From: Temnothorax longispinosus
Taxonomy: Eukaryota > Arthropoda > Insecta > Hymenoptera > Formicidae
DNA length: 64,000 bases
Assembly (NCBI RefSeq): GCF_030848805.1
Contig: NC_092362.1
Span: 16,909,642 to 16,973,641, forward strand
Reading direction: 5' to 3'
Of this stretch, positions 1 to 13,200 are shown in pieces. The position numbers were made by a program, and so were the translations under genes. The notes under the pieces were generated by a model that searched no databases, was not told the origin of the DNA, and was given only the letters and a program-made list of their open reading frames with translations. The first letter of the stretch is position 1; the number at the start of each line of letters is the position of its first letter.

Positions 1-3000
1 TTTTATGTCTCCGCTTAATTTTAAGGCACTAACGCGATAATTATTACTGCGTTTAATCAATAAATCACGAAGATATAGCATTACATTATATAAAACGTGC
101 AAAATAGAATGCGCGATAATAGAAACATGCAAAAATCGATAAATTACTATTATTGGTAATCTATACACGTCTTATTTACGATTTAGGTATGTACAAATGT
201 TATTTTACTTTGAACTGCATCGTGACTATTGATAACCCCGGTTTATATCCCGTGCTAAAATTACAACAAATTGTCGCTCACGATAGCAATTACAATAAAA
301 CGCCCCTATGCAGATGTCGATCACCGAGAGTACAAAGTGGATCATGATACGTTCGCGTCATTACTTTCGTTTATCGTAGATCACGTTCTCACAACGCAAT
401 TTAATGCATATTAGAGTACGAATTGCCGCTTTAACATTATCTGCAGTAACTACAGTCGATATTAGTTCTCACGTCCCAGATAATTAAGCTTACCATAATG
501 ATTCAAGGTATCCACACATGATAGTGACACGAAATGAAGAAATAAGAAAATTGGATTTTAACGTTGAAATTATGCTCATTGTGCTTCAGGGTTACAATAA
601 TTAAACAAAATTGTAGCTTTCAGGCATTAGTTCTATTTTTGTGTAACAAATAAGTTATTAGTTTTAAAAGATTAGATCTCGTATAAGCTGTCCAGAGCAT
701 GAACTGAACTCTTCAATATTTTGTGTAACTTGATGAAAAAAACTAATTTAATTAGGAAAGTGTTAAATTTTGTATCAGCAAATGTGAAAGTGACTAGCTG
801 CTTTACCGATTACCGTCGTTGAAAGCAGTTGAGAGAAACACCGTTTCTTCTGGTGAGACTCTCTCCAAAGACACTCGTTCAATGTACGATTCTTCAATTT
901 AATTTCTTAAACATTAACGACTGATAAGATCGACTCATATAAGAATTTTTACGCTATTAAATAATGGTTCAACCGTACACAATAAAACCTTATTATTTAA
1001 ATGAATTTAAATTTTAACGTTTAAAAGTTTTATTAAACTTCTAAAATTCGGCATATCTGTGGAAATTAATTTCTTGATTCTGAGTGCGGCATTTAACGAT
1101 GCGAACGTGCGTGGGCAGCTCGCTTCAAATTAAAACGAATATCACACCAAATGTCAAATAACTGGCTTTGAGATCCTCTCACTCTAAGTGATTAGGTGAT
1201 AGGAAATTTCGTAATAGAATTACTAACCGCGAAGGATAAACATAAGGATGGCGAAATTTAAATTATTAGTTTGGTTAACACGATTTTATTTTAAAAATGA
1301 AATTTTCTTAATTCAAATTATTGAATTAAATTTCGTAATTCTTCAAGGAACACTCATAAACATAATTACATACGAGAGCTGATCTGTCTTCTTTTATTAT
1401 AAGTATTATACTAATCACAAACGATCGGAAATTTAATCTTTTGTTGTGATTAAATGTCAAGTTAAATTTTTATTAAAATGAAGACGAGCTGTTTAATTTA
1501 CATAAAGAGAAGAAAACCATAAATCATGAATATAATTTAAAATCCGTCAAAGCTCTGACATTTAAACAAGCTACTAGCCTTCTCACGTTACGCTACGGCG
1601 TTCGTGATCTTAAGATCTTAGCGGAGCGCAATATTTTTTAACGAAGGGCAGTGTGACGTCGTTCGCTCCGCGTAATTGTCTTTAGATGGAACGGTTTCGC
1701 GAGTCAAGGCGAAGAGGTGCGGCGGGACAGATAGAGGAAGCGAAAGGACACCGGTGGGCCTGGAAAACGGACGAAAGGGGAAGTAGACTTCGCGGCAGCG
1801 CGCGATCTTTCTCGGCGACGGCGAAGGGGAGAGACTCTTACTTTCAGCCTCGGCGTCGCGTGCGCTAATGGCCGCGATTGCGTAACCCGTTCCCGTGCTC
1901 GCAGCGGCGGAGACGAGCACGTAAGTCGTTGCCTCAAGTCGTGAGTCAAGTGGCAAAGCCAACGTGCGCGCCGCTCCGCGACCGAAGTGGGTCGTGCAGA
2001 AATTAGTCGCGGATGCATCGGCTTCACCTCCGGCAAACGGTACCGCGATGGGCGCCAGGGGAGCCTCTGCCGCAACGAAACGCGGCAAGGATTGGGTAAC
2101 GAAGGCCGGGATAACGAGGAATAATCGAAGATCGACTGCTCCGTTCGCCCTTTCGGGCTTCTTCACTCCGTTGCGCCTTCGATGCGGCGCCGGTTCATCG
2201 TAAATCGATACAATGAGATGAAGCGGAACACCTTCTATTCTCTCTTTTCTCTTCGCGTTTTGCAAGGAGATTCTCCGTCAGATTTATATATTTAAATTTA
2301 AAAGCTCGCATAAATTTTTTTTACAAGAATATTAGTAAGAATCAATGAAGTGGATTCGTTAAATTGCTACTCGAGCACTTCCTGCTCGAGAATGGTTATT
2401 TTATACTTTGCAACGTTGAAAATTTTATGAGAAAATTTGACCGAAAAGGTCACGGCAACGATGACAATTAAAATCACGAAAGATAGCATACACGCGTGAA
2501 TAATGTATTAATTACATCCGAATATGTTTTCATTGAGCTTCTCAAACTTTGGAAATGTTTTCCCTGGCTTCGTTACATAAGTTTAGTTTTTCAGATTAAG
2601 ATGGTAACTTCTCTGCGGGGGAAAATAGAACCCCCACTATGGGAATTCACTCAGATTTTCATGTTTCCCGGGGGAAATTCTGAGAATATAGGATAATGAA
2701 GGTCGAAGTAATAAATTTAGTTAAACATTGATTATACCGTATTATATATGCATTTTCCTCAAGGTTTTATTGTGCACATCAACTTTTAATTTAATATCCT
2801 CTAAAGCATCGGTAAATTTATATATTATACACAAGATAAAATAGAACAATAATATAAAACAATTACTGATTTACTGATTCTATAAAAATTTAATTTGTTA
2901 TTGCTGATTTCATAAATAATAATTAAAAAGTAAAAAATGGAAATTTTTTTGCCGATCCCTGGTGCAGAGTAGATTACGAACAAGGTTATTGATTTAGCGA

Positions 3001-3450
3001 AAATTCGTTGTCGTCGCAAACCGAGTCGACAACCATCATTTAATTTCGTACTGTCGATAGAATGCAATGACATTTATCAATAACGAATAGAAAAGAGCAG
3101 AGGTCTAAGATAGTTTGAAAAGTTGGCATTAATCTCGAGATTTTTCCTTGATAAATAATAATTTTAATTTTTATATTTTTCATACATTTTTTAAGTCGAT
3201 ATTAATATTAAATCTATATATTACGTACATAATATTACATAATAATATATATAACATGTACATATATATTAAGTTGTCAAAAATTCCACAATTGCGCACA
3301 TTTTTAACACATGTTTTTTTTTTATCAATTCTTTATTTTTTTTCAATTTTTTATTTTTCCTTTTAGAAAAAAGGAAATATATAGGAGCTAAGGAAAGTGA
3401 GTAGATTACACATATAAGACACACTAATGCGCAATTACTTTACATTAATA
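1..3450. other. Non-coding flank with one CpG-rich block
   Basis: No exon of a recognisable family was seen on either strand. Most of the stretch is AT-rich. Positions about 1618-2265 form a sharply bounded GC- and CpG-rich block that is open for 215 codons on the minus strand, but the translation has no recognisable domain and open frames are expected in GC-rich DNA. If the Ance model is right, this stretch lies inside an Ance intron. The CpG-rich block could be regulatory; that is inference only. Confidence 0.5.
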
Positions 3451-3456
3451 TTTATT
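3451..3456 (-). terminator. Poly(A) signal of the Vajk-like gene
   Basis: Read on the minus strand this is AATAAA, in an A-rich context, about 380 bases beyond the stop codon of the cuticular-protein gene. Positions about 3457-3835 would be its 3' UTR. Only the hexamer is seen; the cleavage site is not resolved. Confidence 0.45.
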
Positions 3457-3835
3457 TTATTTTCCGTACAAAAATACATATACTTTGCTAATATCGGTAC
3501 AAAAGTAAGACAAGCGAGCTGCTCTCGAGCGAATATCGCTGAAGACGAGTACATCCCTACTGGTCATTCGTTCTTCCTAACTGGCACACGTCGCCGTGCC
3601 GCGTCCTCGTTGCGATCGGATTCGTAGGTACGATGGCCCGGTACGCGATCGTCTACCGGAGATCGTCCTCGATTCCGATCCAGGTACAAAGTGGCAGATA
3701 TCGCTGCGCCGCACGGCAACGTTTCGGATCGGTAACCTTCGTAATCTAAGACAAGGTCCTCGCGGCTATCCGTCGTTGTCGCGGCTGGGGTTTCTTGCAC
3801 GACGACGATGGATAACCAGCCGGGAGGTAGCGACA

Positions 3836-5906
3836 TTAGTGGTGACCGTAGTCGCCACCCTCGTATCCACCATCGTATCCACCACCGTATCCACCGCCGT
3901 ATCCACCGCTGTAGTAACCGCCGTGATGTTGCTCGTGATGGACGGGCACAGCCACCGGCACTTTAACAGGGTAGGGGACGGGCTTCTCCACGGGGTAGGG
4001 GACAGGTTTCTCGATGTGAACGGGGTACGGCCTGTCAACTGGGACCTTGACTGCTACAGGCACGGGTCTCTCGACGGGGTAAGGTATGTGCTTCTCGACC
4101 GGATATGGCTGAGGTACTGGTACTTTGACCGGGACTGGCACATGCTTTTCGATATGAACGGGATATGGCCTGTCAACCGGAACTTTCACGGGGTAGGGAA
4201 CGGGTTTCTCGACGGGATAGGGGACAGGTTTCTCGATGTGGACGGGGTAGGGCTTGGGCACAGGAACGTGGATGGGACGGTCGACCGGGACTTTGACGGG
4301 ATAGGGGACGAGCTTCTCGACGGGGTAGGGCTGAGGTATGTGGACTGGGACCTTCACTGGTACTGGAACTGGCTTCTCGACGGGGTAGGGCTGCGGCACT
4401 GGTACTTTTACCGGTACGTGAATGTGTTTCTCAACGGGATACGGCTGCGGTACGTAGACCTTGACCGGGTAGGGACGGTCGACCGGTACGTGGACCGGAT
4501 AGGGAACTTTCTTCTCCACCGGATAGGGCTGGGGCACGTGTACGGGCACCTTCACGAGGACCTTGACTGGATAGGGCACGTGCTTCTCAACGGGGTAGGG
4601 TTGCGGAACGGGCACTTTGACGGGAACTGGCACCGGCTTTTCTACCGGATAGGGGACGTGTTTCTCCACGGGGTAGGGGACGGCGACGCTCTTCACAACG
4701 GTCACGGTCTTTACGTGGTGATCATGACCACCGTCGATGTATCCTCCGCCAATATATCCTCCGTATCCTCCGTATCCTCCGTGTCCGCCGTGTCCGCCGT
4801 ATCCGCCGTATCCACCGCCTACATCAAGGCCGATGTGTCCGCCAGATCCGATATCGTATCCGCCGTCATAACCGTAACCGTAGCCAAGACCAAGCAGGCC
4901 TCGCTTCTCTTGCTTCTTCTCGGACTTCTCCGCCGATTTCTCGACTTTCGCGGTCTCCTCCGACAGCACTGTCGTAACCACGAGGGTGGCAACCGCCACG
5001 TAAACCTGAAAAAAAAAACGCAATGTCGTTTACTCTCACGCTCGGTGTAAAATAATGTCAGTGTTACGATTTATTAACGCAATCGAGATCGGCCAGTCGA
5101 CGCAACGCAATCTCTGAATGACGCACATCGAAGAACTGGTTGCAAAAATATTGCATCCGCGAGGTTGAACCTTTCTACTAATAACGTATGCAATAACGCA
5201 CATGCGTGTCTCTGATATCGTCGCAAAACGTAAGAATTTAATACGAGGTATGTTTTACATAATATTCTAGATGAATATGAACAATTAGATAAATGTTCAT
5301 ATTCATCTAGAATATTCGTCTAGAATATTCTAGAATCATCTAAAATATTCATAGATACATATCATAGGTATCATCTTCGCGCTTCAATAAAAATCTATTC
5401 CGATCCATATAATTATAATGCACATATACATCACCGCACGATGTAGTAGATATCCTCTCCAAACTCTAACAAAGGCTTAGACATAAATAGAACCCAAATG
5501 CTGCGATAAAATGTATTAAATATGAAGACGATTCGTTCACTTCGCAATAAAGTGAAACTGCTTTAAGAATCGCGTAACCGTCGACGTTGGTAAATTGCGG
5601 AATGTCCGGTCAAAAAAAGAAAAAGAAAACACTTCTCGAGCAACTTGTTCGCGGAATCCCTTAACGCGTTTTTTTCGAATCTATCGCGACGAGGATTCTC
5701 CCTCGAACGATTCACACCCCCGATTATTCCGAGATTCTCCGTCGTCTCGTTCACTTTTCGTAGGTGCCCTTTATCTATTCGGGCACCTCTTCGGTACACG
5801 GTTTCTCGGACGAGTTTCCCGAAGAGTCTCCGCGACGACCGGGCGAAAGGTATCGACGAGCGAAAAGTGTCGACTACGACGACGGTGGACGTACCAGGAT
5901 TTTCAT
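3836..5906 (-). CDS. Vajk-like secreted cuticular protein, two exons
   Basis: The coding exons are 5895-5906 and 3836-5005, giving 393 residues. Exon 1 codes only MKIL and ends at a GTACGT donor. Exon 2 follows a T-rich tract and CAG. The join is phase 0 and gives a good signal peptide starting MKILVYVAVATLVVTT. A Lys/Glu-rich stretch ending in KR follows, then a Gly/Tyr-rich segment, then about 25 degenerate units built from PYPVEK, VPYPVKVPV and PVPVKVPV, and a Gly-Tyr-rich C-terminus with GGYGGGYDGGY-type repeats. This layout fits insect Vajk proteins, reported to be cuticular and to be encoded inside the Nimrod cluster. The likely role is structural, in extracellular cuticle. An ATG at 5021-5023 opens the same frame but lies in the polypyrimidine tract of the acceptor, so it is not the start. 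A general low-complexity cuticle protein of another family remains possible. Confidence 0.85.
5006..5894 (-). other. Intron of the Vajk-like gene
   Basis: The 889-base intron runs from a GTACGT donor at the 5894 end to a poly-T/CAG acceptor at 5006-5008 on the minus strand. A tiny first exon that holds only the start of the signal peptide is typical of insect cuticular-protein genes. The intron is AT-rich and contains the perfect hairpin at 5261-5316. Confidence 0.8.
5261..5316. repeat. Perfect 23-bp inverted repeat in the Vajk intron
   Basis: Arms 5261-5283 and 5294-5316 are exact reverse complements around a 10-base loop. A related shorter copy of the TCTAGAATATT motif follows at about 5319-5345. 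The element lies within the 889-base intron. It could be a small MITE-like insertion or a foldback transcript. Confidence 0.85.
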
Positions 5907-5971
5907 TTTTGCTCTCGCGATGTTCCGGGTGCGTCCAGGAGTGAACTGGATGCTGATTGCCGTCGATTCCT

Positions 5972-5983
5972 GGCCTTATATAC
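5972..5983 (-). promoter_or_regulatory. TATA box of the Vajk-like gene
   Basis: On the minus strand this reads GTATATAAGGCC. It lies about 70 bases upstream of the ATG at 5904-5906. Initiator-like ATCAGCA and CCAGTTC occur about 25-35 bases downstream (near 5945-5957), the spacing expected for a TATA promoter. Strong TATA promoters are common for abundantly expressed cuticle genes. Confidence 0.65.
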
Positions 5984-8900
5984 GCGGCACACTTTCGCCT
6001 TCGCCACCCGGGGGCCCGTCGGGTCCGGGGCCCCAAGTCGTATACCCCCACGTTACACCTCTTTGTTCAGCTATGACGACGACGCGGTCCCACCGTCCCG
6101 AGCGACCACCACTCCCCTTTGGGACAGACGCCCCACTCCCCCTCCCCTATACGAATACGCGGAGTCGCGAAGAAAACGCTCCTCTCCTTCTTCAACGAAC
6201 GGGTTTTCGTTCTCTTCCTCCTTTGTCGACCGCTCGTACGAGTGCTTGACTTCTTTTTTTTTTCCTCTCGTCGCATATCTTCGCAAGGTACCTTGGCTGC
6301 GCTTTGGTTTTATACGATACTTTCTCTGTGGAAACGACGGACATACCGATCGTTACCGCCGTGGACTCCCCTTGGTGTCGGAAGCTGCCGACGGGACATC
6401 GATCGTGTCCGCGTGCCTTCCCAGTTCGGGCAAACGCCCAGATTAACCCAGTACGTGAAAAGTCGCCTCTTCGCACGTAACGACCCGAGAATCCGGCTTG
6501 AACGGGTCACGATCCGTTTGCCGGCAAATCTGTCAGCCGATACGGATATATCGGGTAGAAACGCGTCAATCCAGCGAGCTGCCTCGTCGACTGTCACCGT
6601 GCCGTTTATGTCTCGCGGGAGAGATTTATACGTCGATACGAGTTAAATAAAATTTCGTTGAAAATCAAGTTTTGTCGATTTTGGTGTTACATCCGACGAC
6701 GTTCCATTAATTTTCCTAACTTGGGACTATCCCCGTTTCGCAGTTAAAGTGCGCTCGAATCGAGCTTTCGACTTTTACTACATCACATGTCGCAGTTTCT
6801 CGAAGTAGAGTTACCTCGCGACTGGAACGGAAATCGGCAAAACCCTTCCGGGGGATTGAATCGCAACCATCGAAACCATCGATTGCGCGTTTTGCGAAAC
6901 TTGGTATTTTATTGCCATGAACTATGCACGATCTATTGTCTTAGCGAACATGGAAGAATTGTATATTCTCAGTGAACTTCATTAATATATCTTTGTTTCG
7001 ACGCTCTTTTCATATCGATCTACGATAAATTACACAAGCTACCTATATACATTATATACGAGTACATATTATATACGTAGGACATTGACATATACCAACC
7101 TAGTTTCTCCGTCAGCAAATTATACTAATTTCCTATCCTTTTCCTACAATTTCGTGTTCGCAAGAATGCATAATTCACATTCCAGTGTTACGTCTGGTCT
7201 CCTCTGTATGTCTTCGACATTGTAAATTTCCCGCTTTCCACTCTGCCGCTTCCGAATAGCTTAAAATACTGTAGAAATGTTACTTCTTCTGTTTTATTAT
7301 TTCAGTCATGATTTCAGATTTATGGGACACACGTGGTTCCCCAAGATATTCAAGTCTTTTAATTCGTTATATATTTCAGTTGTTCGTTAAGAAAAAAGTA
7401 AGAATATTCAGTTGATTTCAGCCTCAATAATGAGAAATTTACATTTAACTCGGTAAATGACTAAAAGCGAGAGCAGTTTCTCGAATTGCACAGAATTTCC
7501 TTTCATTTTCTATCATCTTTCCCCGCTAAACCTATACGCCGATCGCACTGACGCAACGTGACGCATGTTTCAGCTACGTGCCGTTCAATACGTCATTTTT
7601 CGTGGCGATCGACTGCAACGGTCACGCGAATCGCGCGCGGATCAACGTCGTCATTCATCCTCTCTCCCTTTCGCCATTACCGTTCCGTTTTCGTCCTCAC
7701 CTCGCCCGCGTACGCGGTGCCCAACGCCTCGCAACGGCGCCACGTAATAGCGTACATGCATACAGATACAGACGCATACAAACGGGGCGCGCAGCACTTG
7801 GCTAGAATTTATCTCCCGCCGATCTCGTGGGTGTACACCCATTGCTCCCTTTCGTGGGACCCGCGGTCCCACGTCACGATCTCGCTCCAACGCGCAACGG
7901 TCGGCCGGTAAAGTTCCGTTTTCCTCCTCCTCCGCCTCCGCCTCGCAAGCGGCCAAGTATGTCGATGTTTACGGGACGTGATCACCTTACGCGACAACGC
8001 CGTGTGGTATTACTATATCAACTCCACCCAGCAAATGATACCGCGGAAATCCACGCACGGGGTTACAAGTTGTTTTTTCACGGGCGAAAGCGAACGTGTT
8101 CCGCAATGCGGAATGAAGGAAGAGGAAAAGAGATTCCTTTTTCCATCGAGAGATACAATTTCGCGCGCTTTAATTCGTCATATAACAGTGACGGATCGGA
8201 GACAAAAGCTCTCGAAAGTGGTTTCATAATTTGACTTACAGAAAGGACTGATTTTCTATTAGAAAAGATAATAGAACTTGAATTAAAATGAGAGAAAGTG
8301 CAATGAGTCGACGAGTAAGCTTCCAATATAAAATGCATTTATTTTACAAAGAATTAATTAAGGATCTGCACATGTTGATTATAAGATTAATACAGTATTA
8401 AAAGAATTTACATAAAAATGTTCTTAGTGCATATCTTCTTCCCTATTTGTATTTTTTATTTGCTTCCGTTATGTCATATTCGAATTCACTCTCGTTCTTC
8501 TGGCTATTAATTAAAACTAACGAGAAGCGCTCTGATTTTAATGAAGCTTCTCATAAGAGGCTACCGTTTTTCTGACTGAAAAACTGCATCAAAGTGATCC
8601 AGACTGCCTGACGATGCCTGCCATTCAGGGCGAAGGCCTCACCTCGACTCCGTTCAACCATGTAACCCAATTCAATCGCGTTTCTTCGCTGAACGATTCT
8701 TTCCCCTTGAATATCGATATACGACGCCTCGTTTTAAAGCGTCTCTCCCGCGATGTCATTTAGATGCGCTCGCCCACCTGTGAAGTGTGGGCAGACAAGA
8801 AAGGTTAATCGATAAAAATTTGCCAGTAAAAGCAGCCGCAACTGCGAAATCAGGTGGCTACCTTCCCGCGGCGAATTTCGCAAGAAAATTTATGCCGAAT

Positions 8901-9860
8901 TTTATATTCCACGGCCGCCTGACCGGATTGTCCGCCGCGTTCTGAATTCGGCTTACGATAATTATCTGTCGCGCATAATTTTGTATCTGCATCAAAACGC
9001 AAATTGATGCGCAATAATGATCGCCATATAATCAAAAGTATCATAATTAATAGACGAGCGGCTATTTGCACGCCGGTTGTAAAATTCGATTATAAAACCG
9101 ATGCAAAGTTATGTTTCTCAACATACAGTAATGAATCCGGGATAGTCGGCGTGGGTGTTTATAGGCCGTTCCTTCCTGAAATACGTTTAGCCTGGGAAAT
9201 TGTGGATTTCATTAATTTCGTCGATGACTTCACGCGCGCTCTGATAGCCGCAATATATACAACATACGTATGTACGGACGTCACGCGCGTTACGACACTG
9301 TATTTTCAAACGACGGGAGACCCGGTCAGCGAGCGAGAGACGCGCCAGTCGTGGAAAGTGGAAGTGTCGGAATAACGACCGGTAATTCCGAGCCGCGGCG
9401 GATCCCCCGGGTGGATCGCCTGGATGGTATTACGTAAAGGTCGTTGCCGATGAAGAGTCTCTCGGTGAAACGGCAATGTTCGCAGCATGCTCGCCGGTTT
9501 ATTGCCGAGCGTCCTGTCTCTCGCTCTCTCTCTTTCTCTACAGCCTACCTGACAGCAATGTCGGTCTACGCGCGCCGATGAAAGCGAAAGAGAGAGAGTA
9601 CTGTCTCTACCGTCATATTACTAGGTCCATAGAAACCGAGATTCTCCGTAACCCCGCCGACCTCATTGACACTGGCCTTGAAGGCCTCTCTTCAAGGTTC
9701 ACGAAAAATGACAACCCGGACATGACCACCGCATCGTTTAGCTTTAGAACCGCTGCGACTTGAATCTAGACCAGTCATGAATAAATAATCAGATTGCTCG
9801 ATATAATTCCTTTCTCTAATTCTTTATAAAATATAAATTCTTTATAAAAGGCAAAAATAA

Positions 9861-9883
9861 TATATATATATATATATATATAT
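9861..9883. repeat. (TA)n microsatellite
   Basis: Uninterrupted TA dinucleotide run followed by a short GTGTGTA tail. Confidence 0.9.
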
Positions 9884-10286
9884 GTGTGTATAATTAGAAT
9901 AATGATAATTTATATTAAAATATACCATCTCTTTTATATATTTTATAATCATCAAATTTGTATGATTTTCGTCTTACACGAACTTTTTTCTATATTTTCT
10001 CGTTCTGTTAACGTACATTTCAATTGCCGCGATAATATCTCTCAGTATTGTGTATTATAAAGTCAGTTAATTAAATAAGCGTGACAGAAGGAAGCTCGTT
10101 GTAACGAATGACCGTCAACTTTTTCGTATTGCCAGGAATATTTTATGCTCTTCGAGAATGCCCCCACGCGCTGCAATATTTCTTCTCGTACGCGTACACA
10201 AGGCTGATTCAACGCTTCATTAAGTATGCCGAGATATGCGTAAGAGGCATGATATAAGCTAATTAGCTTTCTCCCATATTTTACAG

Positions 10287-13200
10287 GAATTTCGTGGCTG
10301 GCGTACTGCAGTTCCAACTGTATCGTTCGCTGTGCCAGGCTGCGGGACAGAGGTTCGGGCCCGACAATCCGAGGAGGCCGCTGCACAGATGCGACTTTTA
10401 CAGAAAGCCCGAGGCCGGCAGAATCTTGGGGTGAGACTCGAAAAATCCATTAAATTAACATGCACTTAAATCAAAAGCCTCCGGAATGTCACTGTGTCAT
10501 TTTTTACGCCACGTCTTGCGCAAATCTGCTGTGTATGAAAAGTGGACGTGCGGGCATAAAGACTTGCATCTTTTAATAATCGGCTTTTAATCAACATGTA
10601 CCCCCCCGTGTGCACGCTTTCGCAACGCCAACGGCGCGTTTCTTTACGACACGAAAGCGAACGCGACGAGATCGATCGCGACCATTAGTCGCCGGCTTCG
10701 CCGAATTCGCTCGCAAAACGGAAATGCTCGAGACGCGGAAAAAACGAACGTTTCTCACGTCGCGCTTGCATAGTAAGTCTTTTTTACGATTGAAAAAGCT
10801 GCGCCGTTAGTTCGAGCCATTTCAATGTCCGGCAGGCGACATGAGACGGGTATACGCGAAGCAAGCAGAAAAACGCACAAGTACCAGTTAAATGCTGTAT
10901 TAAAGCCTCGTAAAATGCACAGGTGAATACGTAACTCGGTAACTTGTTTGACTGTATTCGATGACGCCGACGGACGTTAATTATGTATAATTGAAAAAAG
11001 ATGTCGACACGGAATTTTTTAATTTACGCGACACGTATTTGAGATAACGATATTTGAGGAACACCAGGGATTGCGTTAAAATTTTCGCGCAGTTTGAGAG
11101 GATAAAGATTATCTGAATAAATATAAATCTTAATTGAAAAAAAGTGCAGTGTAATCTAGGTCGAATAAAAAAATGTAGATCACGGAGAATGACACAATAT
11201 CGAGAGAAAGGAAGCAGGATGAGGGAAACGCTCAGTAATACTGCAACTTCATCATTATCTATTCCTTTAATTGCTTTAATTGTTTTTTTCCTCGATACGA
11301 AGCACTTTTTAAAAATTTCGATTTGCAATATTTTTTAAAATAGATAGCAACGCGTCAGGATCGCATTTAAAATTAAAATTCTGCGTTACATAAATACGAC
11401 TATATCTTAATTTTATTTAATTAATTTTACAAGGTTTAACGTTAGGCGTGAAATCGTTAATTCTCGGTTCCTTAATTTTGTTGCCATCTAATCTCGGCAT
11501 TGCGCCAAAAATGTCACCGAATGTAAAAAAAAAAGACGGTGCTTCCAAAGGTAGCTATGTTTTTTATTGCCCATTTCACTTTTAAAATTTGCTAATTATG
11601 TCCAATTCCACAAACAAGACGTTCTTGACTCGACTTGACCCGATGGCCATATATCGGAGCCGGATTGCCATCTCAAAATGTCAGAAATTCACGGAATTTT
11701 ACAGCAAGGCGGGGCGGCCGCAAACTCGATCGATGTCTCATTCGGGGTCTTGACATTTTGGCCCCGAATAATTTTAAGATTCAAGGTTAGAATTTTTTAC
11801 GCCAAGTTAATGCACGCGTGATAAATACAGAAACTGAAGCTTCCTGAAAAGAGAACGAAGAAAGATCGTCTCCCGCCTTGTCGGCTGATATTTTGCGATC
11901 GTCGCAACTAATTTAAAATCCGGATGGAATATTAATTCCTATATTTTAAAAAATTATACAACGTGCTCGTATTAAACAACGTGACAACGTAATTTTTATT
12001 CGTGACCTCGCTGAATCAATTAAAAAAGTGTAAATCTGCGAGTTAATGACACACATATACACGCACTAACCGCGTTTATATATGTATAACATAATTATAT
12101 CAGAAATATAAATTATATATATATTTTAACTATTGAATTTTCGAGAGCGAATTATAGTTTATTTCAGACTAGGTCGCCTAGAGTCCGACAATTTAGTTTT
12201 ATATCGCCACTGGAGCATCCAGTTGAACTTCGCATTTATTCGCTTGCACAATCGTGTCCGTTGCGTGCTTCTCGCGCAACTATATTTGGAATATGGAGCA
12301 TGAAATCTCTAGGACAATTTCGACATTCATAAACTGAGTATATCTTTATGATGTTTATTCTCGTGTGAATATCTTCCAAATAATTCCGCCAATGTAGACA
12401 CTAACTACTGACTATGACTTGAATTCATTAAAGAGCGTAGCATTGACGGAAGGATTTACTTTTGGTTATCTTAATTATTTTTAGATTGTTTTAGATTGTT
12501 AAATTTGCCAACGACCGTCCTTTCCTACAAACTGTGTCGCGTCTCGTGTAGCTTCCCGTTGAGAACAATGCGCGCCTAAAGCACGCATTTTGGAGCGTTT
12601 GAATAAATCACAAAATTAAAATGTAGACAATATACACACAGTGATATAACACGTAATAATACAGCTAACTGCCTCGAGAAAGGTGATGCTAAGTAGTCGT
12701 CTTTAGCGCCGAAGTGGCGTCTTTTATGTTTACGCGGCTTCGAGGTTTCGCGCAAATGTTCGGCGCCGCGGATTGCGGTTTTGCGTCGTTGATTACGGGG
12801 CGCACATTTATGCACGCGAGCGCGATCGTGATTCCCGGCGCGTGTTGCAATATGCGTGCGCCACGGTAATGACGCTTATTGTTAAGATCGTATCGTCCCC
12901 CTCCGTCTCTCTCCGTCTCTCTACGGTGCACACACGCGAATTTTGACACGGCGCCTTTATTAACGGAGAACTCGCTTGCACTTGCTCGTACGCCAAGCCA
13001 AACAATCTTCGTCGTTATCCACCGCGACTGGTCCACATTGAATTTCATTGATCGCGCCTCGCGCGTGGCATTATATCACTGATCGCTCCGCGATCGGATC
13101 TCGGTCGCCTTCTCGACGAGCGATCCGGCGGACTATTTGGGTCAACGAGAGGGAAATCTTCGCTCGGTTCTGCAATTTCGCCGGTGCGCCGACCAGACAT

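Larger units (their letters stand above)
5907..10286. other. Vajk upstream region / probable Ance intron
   Basis: No exon was recognised. Positions about 5960-6650 and 7550-8100 are CpG-rich with several overlapping short open frames in all directions, none resembling a protein family; the first of these is the Vajk promoter region. I looked for the Ance exon that should precede 10287, including the HExxH zinc motif and the segment just before the catalytic tyrosine, and did not find it. Confidence 0.5.

Noticed and set aside
1618..2265. 215-codon minus-strand frame
   Set aside because: Open in a GC-rich block with overlapping frames in other phases. The Ala/Pro/Arg-rich translation matches no family.
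5563..6646. Several overlapping frames of 160-280 codons around the Vajk promoter
   Set aside because: They overlap each other on both strands, cross the Vajk start, TATA box and exon, and have Arg/Ser/Pro-rich composition typical of CpG-rich non-coding DNA.
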